Below the pieces are notes generated by a model. That model was given only the letters and a program-made list of their open reading frames with translations, ran no database searches and was not told the DNA's origin. A program made the position numbers and the translations under genes. From contig JAHNUO010000037.1 of the NCBI GenBank assembly GCA_019787685.1, positions 124,001-188,000 of the forward strand: a DNA stretch of 64,000 bases, read 5' to 3'. How positions within the stretch are numbered: the first letter of the stretch is position 1; each line of letters begins with the position of its first letter. The DNA comes from Chiua virens. Lineage: Eukaryota > Basidiomycota > Agaricomycetes > Boletales > Boletaceae. Of this stretch, positions 33,038-43,966 are shown one piece after another.

Positions 33038-33602
33038 ACCATGAGTAAACATGAAAATTACATTGTATGATCTCCTTACCTTGCCATTGCATGCCAAAAC
33101 ATAGCATTTGTAATGGTCACAATGGCTGTCTCTGTCTTCTTATGGGCTCTCCTATTCCCAGATGAGAGCAAATGGGACTCATGCTTCATAATGAGAAGCT
33201 CAAGTACTGGCCAGACCTCCAAGAGTTGCCAGTATGCTAGCCATCAGGTCAAGACAGCTCAGAGTATTGCAACCATGTGTCCAATTGTCACCATCTGTAT
33301 TTCACAAAGTAAAGCAAGTACTTGTGTCTTGCTCTGTAACCACATGATAAGTTCCTGGGCCATGTCCCATACACTGCATAATCATCTTTAACCTTGAAAA
33401 GGTCACTGACAATGAGATTCCACTAAAAAGTGATTTTACTCAATTGAATCAAATGATAGACATATATCAATAACATACCTGATGACTGAGGCAATCCAGA
33501 ACAACCAAATGAGGATATTTCTCCTGAAGGAGTTGACATGCTTTCTTGGACTCTCCTGAGGCATCTGTAGTACATGCCACAATAGTTGAACCCCAATTCA
33601 TC
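33038..33602 (-). pseudogene. hAT transposase, middle part between LTR A4 and element E
   Basis: Reading from 33602 leftward: a strand equivalent to STIVACTTDASGESKKACQL, then KYPHLVVLDCLSHQ, an intron-like GT...AG gap (about 33480-33423), then WNLIVSDLFKV. This is the hAT catalytic region around the second conserved Asp (DCLSHQ-type motif). Frame changes follow. Confidence 0.65.
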
Positions 33603-34147
33603 TGTCATATACCGCTCCATTCTCTGTTCCTCCAGATATAACTCCATTTCTTTTAGATGATAACTCTGGGGCGATCTCCCTCCATGACCCTGGACCTCCA
33701 TTACATATATATATACTTCCTCTTTTGTTTAGTACATAACCTGTGTCTCGCTTATGAGCACAGCTCCAGCTTTCTCAGTACCCGACTTACCTCCGGCTAT
33801 GTAGTTTCCCGATCTCCCGTCTTACTCAGTTCTTACCAACTCCATTACTAATCTCCATTCCACTCTGAGTATATAAACTGTAGTACCCCAACTTTGTACC
33901 CTTAGTCTGAATATTAGTTTATTTGTATGACTCACTCCAAACACTCCGAGAAGTCCTTGATGGTCTTCACTCTGCTTGACTCCACTTTATGTGTTGAGTC
34001 TTATATCTACCTCTGTTCTCCACATGTCTGAAATATAGGGACAGACTGTGACAAGGGCACACCACACACGGTGAAGCCAAGTCCCGTCCGATGCTACAAC
34101 TCCAGAGATCCAGAGTTGGCTACCTCTGAGTTGCACGGTCTCTAACA
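33603..34147 (+). repeat. 5' LTR of element E (545 bp)
   Basis: TGTCATATACCGCTCC...GGTCTCTAACA. It contains a TATA-type AGTATATAAACTG near 33870. It differs from the 3' LTR by small indels and many transitions. Confidence 0.9.
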
Positions 34148-34159
34148 GTATATTCAGAC

Positions 34160-35440
34160 TGCTTCTTGTCATCAGTCACCTCACGACCTATGTCCTCTCA
34201 CACCCACCCTCAGACCAGTACTACTGGTATCTCCACCTTGAACCTATCTGACACTACCCACATCCAATCCCTCAGGAACCTCCTCAGTTATTGACGAACT
34301 CCTGAAGTCATCAAAGATTTCTGAGGTTTCTCCACTCAACTCATCACATCCTCCACCTCTTGAGCACCCGTATTCCTGGGTGCGCGAACTCCGTCTTCCC
34401 ATAGTCAATCTCTGAGTATTCTGGGCTCCTCCAGGGGACATCTCTCTGATGAACCCAACTCTGGAGATGACTTCTCTGACCCTGAAACCGAACTTGCCCC
34501 TGATGATACCTATGGGTGATTGACGAATGCAATCCAAAGTCTCACTTGTGCCTCTTGTTGCCCCTCCTCTAGCTCCTCCCCTCGCACTAAAGTCAGAGAA
34601 CCTAATCAGTTTGATGGGAAAAACCCCTGCAAACTCCAAGTTTTTCTCGTTCAATGTGAGTTGAACTTCCAGGACCGTTCCAAGGCTTTCTGCTCAGACT
34701 GTGCCAAAGTCACATTTGCACTGTCTTATCTGAAAGGAATTGCCCTTGAGTGGTTCGAACCCGGCCTCCTCGAATCTGACCCCTCTGTCTCCTGTCCCCT
34801 CTGGAAAGATCGCTATACTGACTTCATCCTGGAACTCCAGACGAACTTTAGTCTGCACAATCCGGTTGGAGATGCAGAGTACGAACTCCAAGATCTGTCC
34901 ATGAGTGATGGACAAAGAATCAACAAATACGTAGTTGAGTTTAACCGCTTAGCTGCTCAAGTCCATGGTTATGGAGAAGGTGCTCTCTGTACCCATTTCT
35001 ACAATGGTCTGCCAAACTGCATCAAAGACAACATCTCTCGCATAGGCAAACCCCCAAGGCTCTCTGAAATGCATTTCATGGCACAAGCTATCAATGCTCA
35101 CCATTGGGAGCACAACTCTGAGATTAATCATGCCTCTGTGCAATCCTCCAGCAACTCTGCACCCACATCACCTCCTATCTCCAAATCTGACCAAGAATAT
35201 GACTCTGATGACTCCATTGAGTCTACCTCTGCACCCCAAGAACCTGAATCACCACTCAGTGAAGATGGTAAACTCACCTCCATTGAACATTAGAGACATT
35301 TTGACCTCTTCTTATGTATGTTCTGTGGCCTCCCAGGACATAAGGCTAAGGACTGCCCCAAGTCCACTTCTCGCTCTGCGAAGCCCTGTGCTACACAGGC
35401 AACTCCGGCATTCTTCTCTGAGGACACCAACTAAGCCTCC
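34160..35440 (+). pseudogene. Gag of element E
   Basis: The longest open piece is 34520-35293 (257 aa). It has TKVREPNQFDGKNPCKLQVFLVQCELNFQDR, a retrotransposon-gag core AFCSDCAKVTFALSYLKGIALEWFEP, and INKYVVEFNRLAAQVHGYGEGAL. After a TAG, a zinc knuckle CMFCGLPGHKAKDC lies near 35310-35360. Earlier in-frame pieces (34160-34510) have several stops. The gag resembles that of pol-carrying Agaricomycete Gypsy elements. The stretch 35441-36235 holds only short remnants that I cannot name. Confidence 0.8.
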
Positions 35441-36235
35441 GATACCCCCGACTCCATGTATTATGAAGGAGTGTTACCTTCTACTGCACAACAAGGAGTA
35501 TACCAGAACCAACACATCCAGTCTTTTTGACACTCTGGACCTCATGAACTTCAGTTTATATGGTCACCTCCTTTCTTCTTTTCACCCCAAGAGAGTTCGA
35601 GGACATGATTCTTCACCTCGATACTCCCCACCCCTCCACTCCTCAGCACTCCGTTTACCCAAGCCTCAACTCCATTTACCCTGACTCTCATCCCCGTTAC
35701 CCTGATCTCCTCATAACTCCTCTGACCTTATCATATGATCACTCTGACTGCACTCTGTGCACCTCTGTTGGGTCCCCCTGTTCTCTTGATTCTTGGATAC
35801 CACTGATCTGCTCGCTAACACTCTGTTGAGTGACAAGTTATGGACAGTAACTTTTTCTGTTCACCTGAACATGGACGCCAACACATATGAGCTTGACTCT
35901 GCGCCTTTGGGTATTCCCTCTGGCAACTCCGGCTACTACTCTGATCCTCTAGGTTACTCTGGTCATTCCTCCTCCTTGCTTGACATTGAAAAACTCCATG
36001 GAATCTCAGTGACATATACTGTTCTTTCCTGGATTACTTTGAAAGGCACTCACTCATCCCTCCTCCTTCATACCCTGAACTCCCTCCCTCCACCTCTGCT
36101 GCTAGATGCTGGGACATCTGGCCTAAGAGGGGGATATGGACCTCCCGTTCCCTACACTTCCATCTCTGCTCACTCCATTTTCCTCCAAGAATTGTATCTT
36201 TGTTGCTTTTTGCAACTTCATAAGTACATTCTATG

Positions 36236-37191
36236 CTATTCTACTTCTCCCTCCGTATCTGCTGAATCACCTATCTCCACCTCCATGCCCATCTCTGTGA
36301 GCTCCTTTTCGCCCACCTCTGCATTGACATCCTTGACATCCAACTCCTCCAACTCCTCCAACTTCGCTCCGTATGTCTCCTCTACCTTCAGCTCCATGAG
36401 CATCGATAGCAGAGTGTTCTGGTAATCCAGACGCCTGTTTTGTGATCTTATTGCCGCTTGAAGATCCCTTACGGCCTCCATCATCTGCTTTGCAACTCCT
36501 GCCCACGACTCTGCCACCTGCATGAATGTCTCCAGGAGAGATAAGACCTGAGCCCTGCTTGGACCAGCAGACAATGACTTGGTCCTTGCCTTCTTCTTTG
36601 ACTTCAGCACCTCCTCTAAATCCTCCACCCGTTTCCTCTGGCACACCTTCTTCTCTGTCACCTTCTCTCCAGGCCTCTCACACTTCACCTTGGTGTCTCA
36701 ACAAGGCTCACAAGCCATCAACTTCCTCCCCATGCCCAGTACATACTCCAGGCCTCGGTCCTCACACCTAGTGCATGCCTCCCACTCTGACCCTTGTGCC
36801 TTCTTCTTCTCCTTGCCCTTCTCCTTGGGAGCACTCTGCTCCACACAGACCTCCTTGGCCTATTAACTTTGTCAGCTCCAGAAGCCAGACGTTATAAACC
36901 ACTTACCCTTTTCTTGGCCTCCTTGACCTCTCACGCCTCGCACTCCTCCGCTTTCCTCTGCTCCTCCACAGCCCTCCTCGCTTTCTCTGCCTCCTCTGCC
37001 TTGTGCCTCACCCCTTCAGCCTTGCGTGCCTCCTCAGCTTCCTCTGCCTTCCTCTGCTCCTCTGCTTCCCTCTGGACCTTCATCCATCATCGCTGCTCCG
37101 TCACCTTCACGTCAAACAGCTCATCGCTGTCATCGTCACATTCCTTGAGACACATGTCATCCCACTCCTTGATAGTGCTGATATCGGACAT
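36236..37191 (-). pseudogene. Antisense coiled-coil protein with zinc-cluster-like motif, carried by element E
   Basis: A minus-strand gene model in two exons: 37191-36907 and 36859-36236, with an intron GTAAGT...TTAATAG (36906-36860). It starts MSDISTIKEWDDMCLKECDDD, then a long Lys/Glu/Ala coiled coil (repeats of EEARKAE type). A Cys motif CTRCEDRGLEYV...MACEPC-stop-DTKVKC follows, close to a fungal Zn2Cys6 cluster but with one Cys now Tyr. Then come a basic stretch and a second coiled coil to the stop. Only two stops interrupt it, both TGA where CGA (Arg) is expected. It resembles, from memory, a multi-copy Agaricomycete family annotated as Zn(2)-C6-type. A DNA-binding role is inference. 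Confidence 0.6.
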
Positions 37192-37382
37192 GGTTGGAAT
37201 TAATGGTTAAGGAATGAAACAGCCATCTGCCAGACTTATATATACAGAGCACATCACCCACACTCCGAATTCAAACTCCGCACATCTGTTACCTCCACTT
37301 GCACTTTGTTCATGCTTTGACTCCACTTGACTATTGTTCCTCACTAAAGGCCTTCAAGGGTTCAGGCCTAAAAGGGGGATAC

Positions 37383-37938
37383 TGTCATATACTGCTCCAT
37401 TCTCCGTTCCTCCGGATATAACTCCATTTCTCTTAGATGATAACTCTGGGGTGATCTCCCTCAGGATGCAACTCTGCGACCCTGGACCTCCATTATGTAT
37501 ATATGCTTCCTCTTTTGTTTAGTACATAACCTGTGTCTCGCTTACGAGCACAGCTCCAGCTTTCTCAGTACCCAACTTACCTCCGGCTATGTAGTTTCCC
37601 GATCTCCTGTCTTACTCAGTTTCTTACCAACTCTGTTACTAATCTCCATTCCACTCCGAGTATATAAACTGTAGTACCCTGACTTTGTACCCTTAGTCTG
37701 AATATTAGTTTATTTGTATGACTCACTCTGAACACTCCAAGAAGTCCTTGACAGTCTTCACTCTGCTTGACTCCACTTTATGTGTTGAGTCTTATATCTA
37801 CCTCCGTTCTCCACATGTCTGAAATATAGGGACAGACTGTGACAAGGGCGCACCACACATGGTGAAGCCAAGTCCCATCCGATGCTACAATTCCAGAGAT
37901 CTGGAGTTGGCTACCTCTGAGTCGCACGATCTCTAACA
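37383..37938 (+). repeat. 3' LTR of element E (556 bp)
   Basis: Starts TGTCATATACTGCTCC after the polypurine tract and ends GATCTCTAACA. It has a short insertion relative to the 5' LTR (around GGATGCAACTCTGCGACC). Confidence 0.9.
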
Positions 37939-37943
37939 TGATC

Positions 37944-39295
37944 TCAATAATGTTGATGGTTAATAACAACTATTTCAAAAGCTCATCAGCTGTCTTGGCA
38001 TTCTTTGAGGCATCATATACCCAAATAGTATGTAACTGCAAACACCAACAACCATGACTATTCAGTTCATTTCAACAATGTATTCATATTTACCTTTTGA
38101 TTACAAGTCATCATGAATGCAAGATGATGATGATGATTCTTGCCTGTCCATCCATCACACTGTAGTGTCACCTCTGAGCCTTTACTGTCAGCCTGAGCCA
38201 ATGAGCACAGTCCATTCAGGACTCCAGGGATGATTTGAGTCATAAGAACTTTTGATGATGGATTTTTTGCTATTGGAAGGAACTGGTTGCAAAATGTCTT
38301 CCATTCTGGATTCTTGATCCATCACAATGGTAATCCGGCACTCACAGTGAGCCAAGCAAGCCCAGTTTCCCAATCTACTTGATCAGCAGATGTCCATGCA
38401 TTTTCTGGGGACCAGTGAATAATTGGGCTTGCCCATGCCGATGGACCAAGTGAGCCTGAGCTTGAGCAATAAAGGCCACTTTCAGTCAGCTGCTGACATT
38501 TGGCCTGGGGGTAATACAATGTCACTGAGATGCTGGATAACGCTGGACTTGGTGGGATAGAGTTGTAGGAGCTCAATCCAAGCAGGTTCAACATAGAAAT
38601 TTGTGCCGCTATACTAGGAAGGGGTGTCAAGATAGCTGGAAACAGTGGTGATACACTTGTGGTGACTGCTGGGGTGATATTCAGAGGCTGTAACAGTCCA
38701 CCATGACTTTGAAGCAGCATCACTATGCTAGTGCCTACTAGGGTCAGAGGGATTGTCACAGACCCAGCACCATGAGGATAAATGATTGTTTATTGGCAAG
38801 TCCCCTTTTGAGGTGAGTAAGATTCATGGTAGTCCTGTTGAGCATGGGAGTGGACATTGTCAGGGTGCAGCCCACAGTCACGAAGATGGCAAAGGAGAGT
38901 GGTTGACCAACTGATCAACCAGATCTACTGGGTATTGGTTTGTCCCATGGCCCACACTGTGTGTTGTTCACAGTTCAAGTTAGTATGAGATCAGTTGGTA
39001 ATGGCTTTGACATATGAGTTCTGGTGATTGGTGATGGGTCTCAAGGAGAGTCACATTGCCCAGCACTGATTTGGTCCTGATCTATCTGTTGCTCTTGGCC
39101 AATGCACTTGTCATAAATTTCAGTACATATCACCTTTGCCTTCCCACTAACCATGGAAGCAGGTTCTTTGGTTGCATACCCAGGGTGTTTGATAAAGTGA
39201 TCCCACCACCACCCTCTGTTGTGTAAACACCGCTTGCCCAAAGTTCTGGCCTGAGTCGCCATCCAAGTCACCCAGGCAATTTTTGAAGTGGGCAC
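37944..39295 (-). pseudogene. hAT transposase, N-terminal BED-like and DDE start
   Basis: From 39295 on the minus strand there is a basic N-terminal part with GWWWDHFIKH (BED-finger-like Trp/His pattern). A Pro/Ser-rich linker follows (38759-38380). Then comes a typical hAT stretch near 38330-38090 with WWIKNPEWKTFCNQFLP, then VTLQCDGWTGKN (first catalytic Asp region) and LAFMMT. A GT...AG intron (about 38095-38040) precedes the IWVYDASKNAKTADELLK motif. The gene is cut at 37943 by element E. Confidence 0.72.
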
Positions 39296-39443
39296 AGTAG
39301 TGGGTTTCTTTCAACATTGCCACGTCATTTTAGTTCTGTTCTGATTAGTAAACATACATGCCATTGCAATGAGGTGTACCCAGTCAATTATAGGGGATGG
39401 TCAAGATTATCTAGCCAGTCGCAACTTTGTAGAGGACAGTATG

Positions 39444-39654
39444 TGTGACATTGTCACACGAATAGAAGAGTCCTCAGAGATGACAGGATGAACTCCCATT
39501 AATTCACAATAACTGGGGGAATACAATGACAGTCGCGATCCTTATATACAGTGCCGTCACCAAGTTGTCTCCTTTCATTGACTCCAAACTGTAGCGTAGC
39601 ACCAGCTCCTCACTTATGCCCTTTACCATGTGACAACACAGCCTGCCCATTACA
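39444..39654 (-). repeat. 3' LTR of Gypsy C (211 bp)
   Basis: Plus-strand edges are TGTGACATTGTCACAC and CCCATTACA. The complement of a polypurine tract (TCCCCCCTTCC) follows at 39655. It is nearly the same as the copy at 58523-58734, with CpG-type differences. Confidence 0.92.
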
Positions 39655-39687
39655 TCCCCCCTTCCAGTGTGTGACAATGCACACTTA

Positions 39688-40740
39688 CTACTCTTCCTCG
39701 CCACCCACCATAAAGGAATCTTTGTCAGCACCCTGAACTCCTCCCGTGTCGCTGGTGGCTTGCAAGGATTCTCCTGTCTGAGATCCTCTGGCATCGTGAG
39801 TGGATTCTAGCAGCTGTTTCTTGAACTGACAATCCCAGGTCAGTCCTTCTAGGCCCAGATCTTGAACCAATGATGTCGTGAGGGCAGCTGCCTTGAAGGA
39901 ACATCCAGGCCTCGAGCCAATTCCTCTGCCTCTACCATGACCCCATCTTGCTTCTCTAATGCCAACTGACCCAATTCGAAACCCAGTACCTCCATTTGCC
40001 CGATGACAACGATCCTTGATGAATTGCTCTGTGTGGCACCGACATGCTACAGCATTGTTAGCAATAATGTCAGTGAGGGTGGCAGTCCAGGCTTGAGCTG
40101 CATTAGGCAGCGGGATCAGGGGTGTGTCACCGAAGAATGTGGAGGGGGAAGGTTCCAGAAGCATATTTGGGATCCAGCGTCCTTGGGCGTCCCACAGTGA
40201 AAAGCTGGTATTGACATTGGGTTCTGCACTAAACGTATGGGCAATGAGCTTGTATCCAATAGGAGAGCAGCTGATGAAGTCACAGAACACTGCAGTGTGA
40301 AGCTGCTTACTGTATTTGAGGCACAGGTGGAGGTGCCACCTAGGTACAAGGTGCACTCCTGAGCCTTGGATATCATTAACAAGGAAGTCATCTCCACAGG
40401 AATGAAACCGTTTAGAGTGGGTAAGGTCATCCACTGGTTGAGCTGATTGCATGGTTGATGGACATGAAAACACTGGGTGTGGTGACGATCTGAGCACAGT
40501 GCAGGCCCCATTAAATACCTGTGTGTCATTGTTTGGGGGTCTTCTGACACTGCGTGGCAATTTCTCAATCTGATCAGCTTCAGTCAATTCCAGGTATTCT
40601 ATCAGTGCTGCTAAATACTGAACCTCGGCATATGGCAACCAAGTCACATCTCCTGATGTCCATTTGACCTCAAATAGTGAGTCTGTGCTGCTTCCATAGT
40701 GGGAGGTGATCTGATCAACTGACCACTCAGGTTGTGCGTC
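39688..40740 (-). CDS. Chromodomain-like region and 3' tail of Gypsy C Pol
   Basis: The open frame from 40647 to 39688 is 319 aa. It begins in a chromodomain-like stretch: upstream EWSVDQITSHYGSSTDSLFEVKW (40740-40670), then MTWLPYAEVQYLAAL. It then has a long region with WDAQGRWIPNMLLEPSP, ending in a Gly/Arg-rich segment (RWGHGRGRGIGSRPG). It is the longest open frame in C although all upstream domains have stops. Such Gly/Arg tails often bind nucleic acid; that role here is inference. Confidence 0.6.
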   Translation of the reverse strand, partial: DAQPEWSVDQITSHYGSSTDSLFEVKWTSGDVTWLPYAEVQYLAALIEYLELTEADQIEKLPRSVRRPPNNDTQVFNGACTVLRSSPHPVFSCPSTMQSAQPVDDLTHSKRFHSCGDDFLVNDIQGSGVHLVPRWHLHLCLKYSKQLHTAVFCDFISCSPIGYKLIAHTFSAEPNVNTSFSLWDAQGRWIPNMLLEPSPSTFFGDTPLIPLPNAAQAWTATLTDIIANNAVACRCHTEQFIKDRCHRANGGTGFRIGSVGIREARWGHGRGRGIGSRPGCSFKAAALTTSLVQDLGLEGLTWDCQFKKQLLESTHDARGSQTGESLQATSDTGGVQGADKDSFMVGGEEE

Positions 40741-41033
40741 ACCAAAGTCTGCGACTTGAGTCTTCAGTCATCCCAGGAATAATCAGTCGTCATTTGGGAC
40801 ATGAGTTCTCAACAATGATGAGTGAAACACAGGGTGTATCCTTGTTGCTTTAGCCAGGTAGGTAAGTCTAGCTCATATGAGTTATTCCTGAAGTCCTTAA
40901 CCACCTTGTAGGGTCCAATAAATTTAGGGACAAGTTTCCGAGCTTGTTCTCACAGCAATGACATATTCTTGGTTAAAACATACACCAAGTCTCCAACGAC
41001 AAAGGGTGCTATTCAGCGCTTTTAGTTTGTACT

Positions 41034-42191
41034 TCAGGTCTGTTTGACCCTTGCTTCGAGGATTGCATCATGTGCTGACATCACAGCATGTTTCATCCAC
41101 TGTGCAAACACTCGTACACTTGGATACTCATCTCGTTTGGCATCATTCCACACAAAAGTCCTAGGAACACATCCTGAATTCAGAAAGAAGGGTGAGAATC
41201 CTGTTGTGTCTGATCGTGCCAAGTTTATTGCAAACTCAATCGCCAGTAAGCATGTCACCCAATCCTTCTGATTGGGTCCGATACATGATCTCAACATTTG
41301 CCCAATAGTTCAGTTTGCTCGCTCCATTGATCCATCAGATTGCAGGTGATATGCACTTGACATCCACTGATTGGTTCCAAATAGCTTGTTTAGGTGAGTC
41401 CAGAAAATGCTAGTGAAGAGTACATCTCAATTGCTAACAATAGACTTTGGTTGCCCATGCAACTTATAGACTTCTTCAAATACTAGCTTGGCAACTTCAC
41501 AACTTGAAGCAGTGTATGTGATCCAGCTCAGTACCAGGTAAACCATGGCAGTAAGCAGATCAATTATTATGGTAATCAAATCAAACTCACCATCACAATT
41601 CTTAGACAAAGGCAATGGACCCACAAAGTCAATTCCAATTGATTCCCAAGGGTGCATCAGTATACTCAATGGATTCAACAATCCATAAGGTTTCTGGTTC
41701 TGCAGCTTGCTTCGCTGGCATGTCTGGCATGAATCGCAGTATTTCTGCACATTGTCTACCATGTCTTTCCACCAAATATGGTCATGGAGGTAGGCCAACA
41801 TCTTAGCGGGTCCAAGGTGTGCAAGTACTGAATGTGCTTGTGATATCAGGTGTTCCTTAGCTTTTCGTCCATCTATGAGAATGTCTAGTATGCAGATAGC
41901 TGTTTGCTCTTTCATTTTCAAGCAGATAAAGCCATCCCACACATCAAAGTTGCAGTATGTCTTTGGTGCATCCATAATCATTTTGAAAAATGGATCTTCT
42001 TCATAATGGCCTTTAACCTTTGACAGAATATTGTCTTCATCAAGGAAGGTTAGTAAAAGATGTTCATCTGGCTCTCCTGCGGAGTCCAGTAACTCAGTTG
42101 AGCCAGCATGTTCGTTTGACAGTGATGCTACCTCATCAGGTTGCGTTTTCATTTTGTTAACAGAGATGGGTCCATCTTCTCTCCCTACCAT
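41034..42191 (-). pseudogene. Integrase of Gypsy C
   Basis: Zinc domain AHSVLAHLGPAKM...CDSCQTCQRSK (near 41860-41690), core GIDFVGPLPL (first Asp, ~41640), KSIVSN-stop-D, where SDRD is usual (~41430), and GSMERAN (Glu, ~41325). Then come WVTCLLAIEFAIN and FSPFFLNSG. There is a stop and a lost catalytic Asp at the second site. The element is dead. Confidence 0.85.
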
Positions 42192-42523
42192 TCATTCTCA
42201 TGGTCCTTTGAGAAATGAATCAATTTCACATTCAATGGGCAAACTCAGCGGACATCTTAGGATGCCCAGTCTCTGCCAATTCAATCTTGGTCTAGCGTAC
42301 CACACGCAGCTTCACAGCTGAGGCTGGTGCAGAAGTGGTGTTATTTACCAATCTCTCCTGGTCAGTAACTGCCTTCCTCATTTCTGGTGGAACTGATTTC
42401 TGAGGTGGTACAGTCTGTCCAGACTGATCATCCATTTTGTTGATGGCTCGCTGCAAGTTCTCTGGCAATTCTTTTGATGCGACCTGTGCGCTTCGCCAAG
42501 GTATAGCTTCCTGAGCCTCCACT

Positions 42524-43245
42524 TCAGCTCCTACCAAAACTGGCATGGAAATCAGAGATGGGCTCAGATGGTAAGTCAGTCAGGTGATTGTTTTCAGCCA
42601 TCTGAGTATATTCTAATGGTGTGTAGACTGTTCCAGGTGTGTCATTTGAATACAGGTATGACAGGGCATCAGGAAGCACATTGTCCACTCCTGGCATGTA
42701 CTGAACAGTAAAGTCAAATTCACTGATCTTTTCAATCCATTGTGCTTGTCGCCCTGACAAGTTTTTCTGTTGATACAGATGAATCAATCCTTTGTGGTCT
42801 GTAAGCCATGTAAAATGTATGCCTTGCAAGATATCCCAGTATCTCAACATTCCTTCAACACCAGCAAGCATTTCCTGCTCATGAACAGCATAGTTCTGCT
42901 GTGTTGGATTCAACTTTGCACTGAAGAAGGCAGCAACCTTAGAGGTGCGCCATTCGTCTCCTTGAGCAATAACAGCAGCAACCCCATTTATGCATGCATC
43001 AGTCATCAACCTTGCAGGTTTGGCACCCTTGCCATAGTCTAATGGTATTTGGTGATGATCGCAGCAAGCCTGAACATATTCCTTGACATGCTCAAAAGCA
43101 TGCTGTTCAGTTTCTGTCCATTTGAAGGGTACGTTGTCCCCAGTGATTGCAGAAAGTACACCATAGGTACTCTCACTTTGTAGATGTCATCTGCCAGGTA
43201 TCCAGCAGATCTGATAAACCCTCACAGAAGGTCATGGTTCATCGG
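42524..43245 (-). pseudogene. RT end and RNase H of Gypsy C, left of insertion D
   Basis: RNase H motifs are TDACINGVAAVIAQ (catalytic Asp), HEQEMLAGVEGM, FTWLTDHKGLIHL and GRQAQWIEKISEFDF, ending MPGVDNVLPDALS. The part next to D (43010-43245) is the RT thumb with several stops. It continues at 52422 on the other side of D, joined by duplication ATCGG. Confidence 0.85.
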
Positions 43246-43949
43246 TGTTATGGTAGGGCCGGGTAGGACCTAATGTAGCTGGAAAAGCACTAAGTACCAA
43301 GTGGCTGTAATAACTCAAACAACCACCACTTGATACGTGGTGCGCTGAAGAGTCAAACAAGGGTTTCTGGTCAGTGGGTTGCTACCAGAGAGACGAGTGA
43401 AAACTCAGGCATTGCTGAGAGTTGTCCTTTTGGGAATCGATACCCGAGGGATGGTTGAGGGTCAAGGGTTGACTACGATGAGTCCGAGTGTTCAAGGAGG
43501 ACTAAGAGTAGTCCGGTCGAGTGGTCACAGGCGCTGTGGTGAGTGGAGCAGTGATACTCAGCTAGATTGTGGAGATCAAGACTAGGGTACAAGAGTATCG
43601 CTGTGAGGTATTTATACTATGAGAATTGTGCATGGACCAAGAGACTAAAAAGGGTGGCCAAGAAGAGCAGAAGGGATAAAGGGCCAAAAAGGAATCATAT
43701 GATGCGAAGGCAGCAGATGATGACGAAGATGAAATGACAAATGCAAAGCCATTGGATGATGACAAGAATGAAATGAGTAAGAGCAATGCCATCGGATGAT
43801 GACAAGAATGTAATGAGTAAACACTCGGGTTAAGCCGGTGTTGGTTACATAAGGTGAAAGTGGAATGAGTACAGATGAACGTACAAGGATACCTAGGTAT
43901 CGAGTGTAGAGAAGTAGTACAAGAGAAACGAAAGAAAGAAATTGTAACA
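43246..43949 (-). repeat. 3' LTR of Gypsy D (704 bp)
   Basis: Plus-strand edges are TGTTATGGTAGG and GAAATTGTAACA, followed by the complement of the polypurine tract (TTACCCCCCAAG). Compared with the 5' LTR, about 35 differences in ~710 positions are seen by eye, mostly CG versus TG or CA, plus one 13-bp repeat-unit indel. Confidence 0.93.
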
Positions 43950-43966
43950 TTACCCCCCAAGTACGA

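Larger units (their letters stand above)
33603..37938 (+). mobile_element. LTR element E with gag only, plus antisense gene (4336 bp)
   Basis: The LTRs at 33603-34147 and 37383-37938 start TGTCATA and end CTCTAACA. A polypurine tract AAAAGGGGGATA precedes the 3' LTR. The flanks are TCATC and TGATC (4 of 5). The 3.2-kb inside has a broken gag on + and a spliced gene on -, but no protease, RT, RNase H or integrase. It is a non-autonomous LTR element (TR-GAG-like) that would need enzymes from another element. A solo LTR of the same family sits in B1. Confidence 0.88.
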
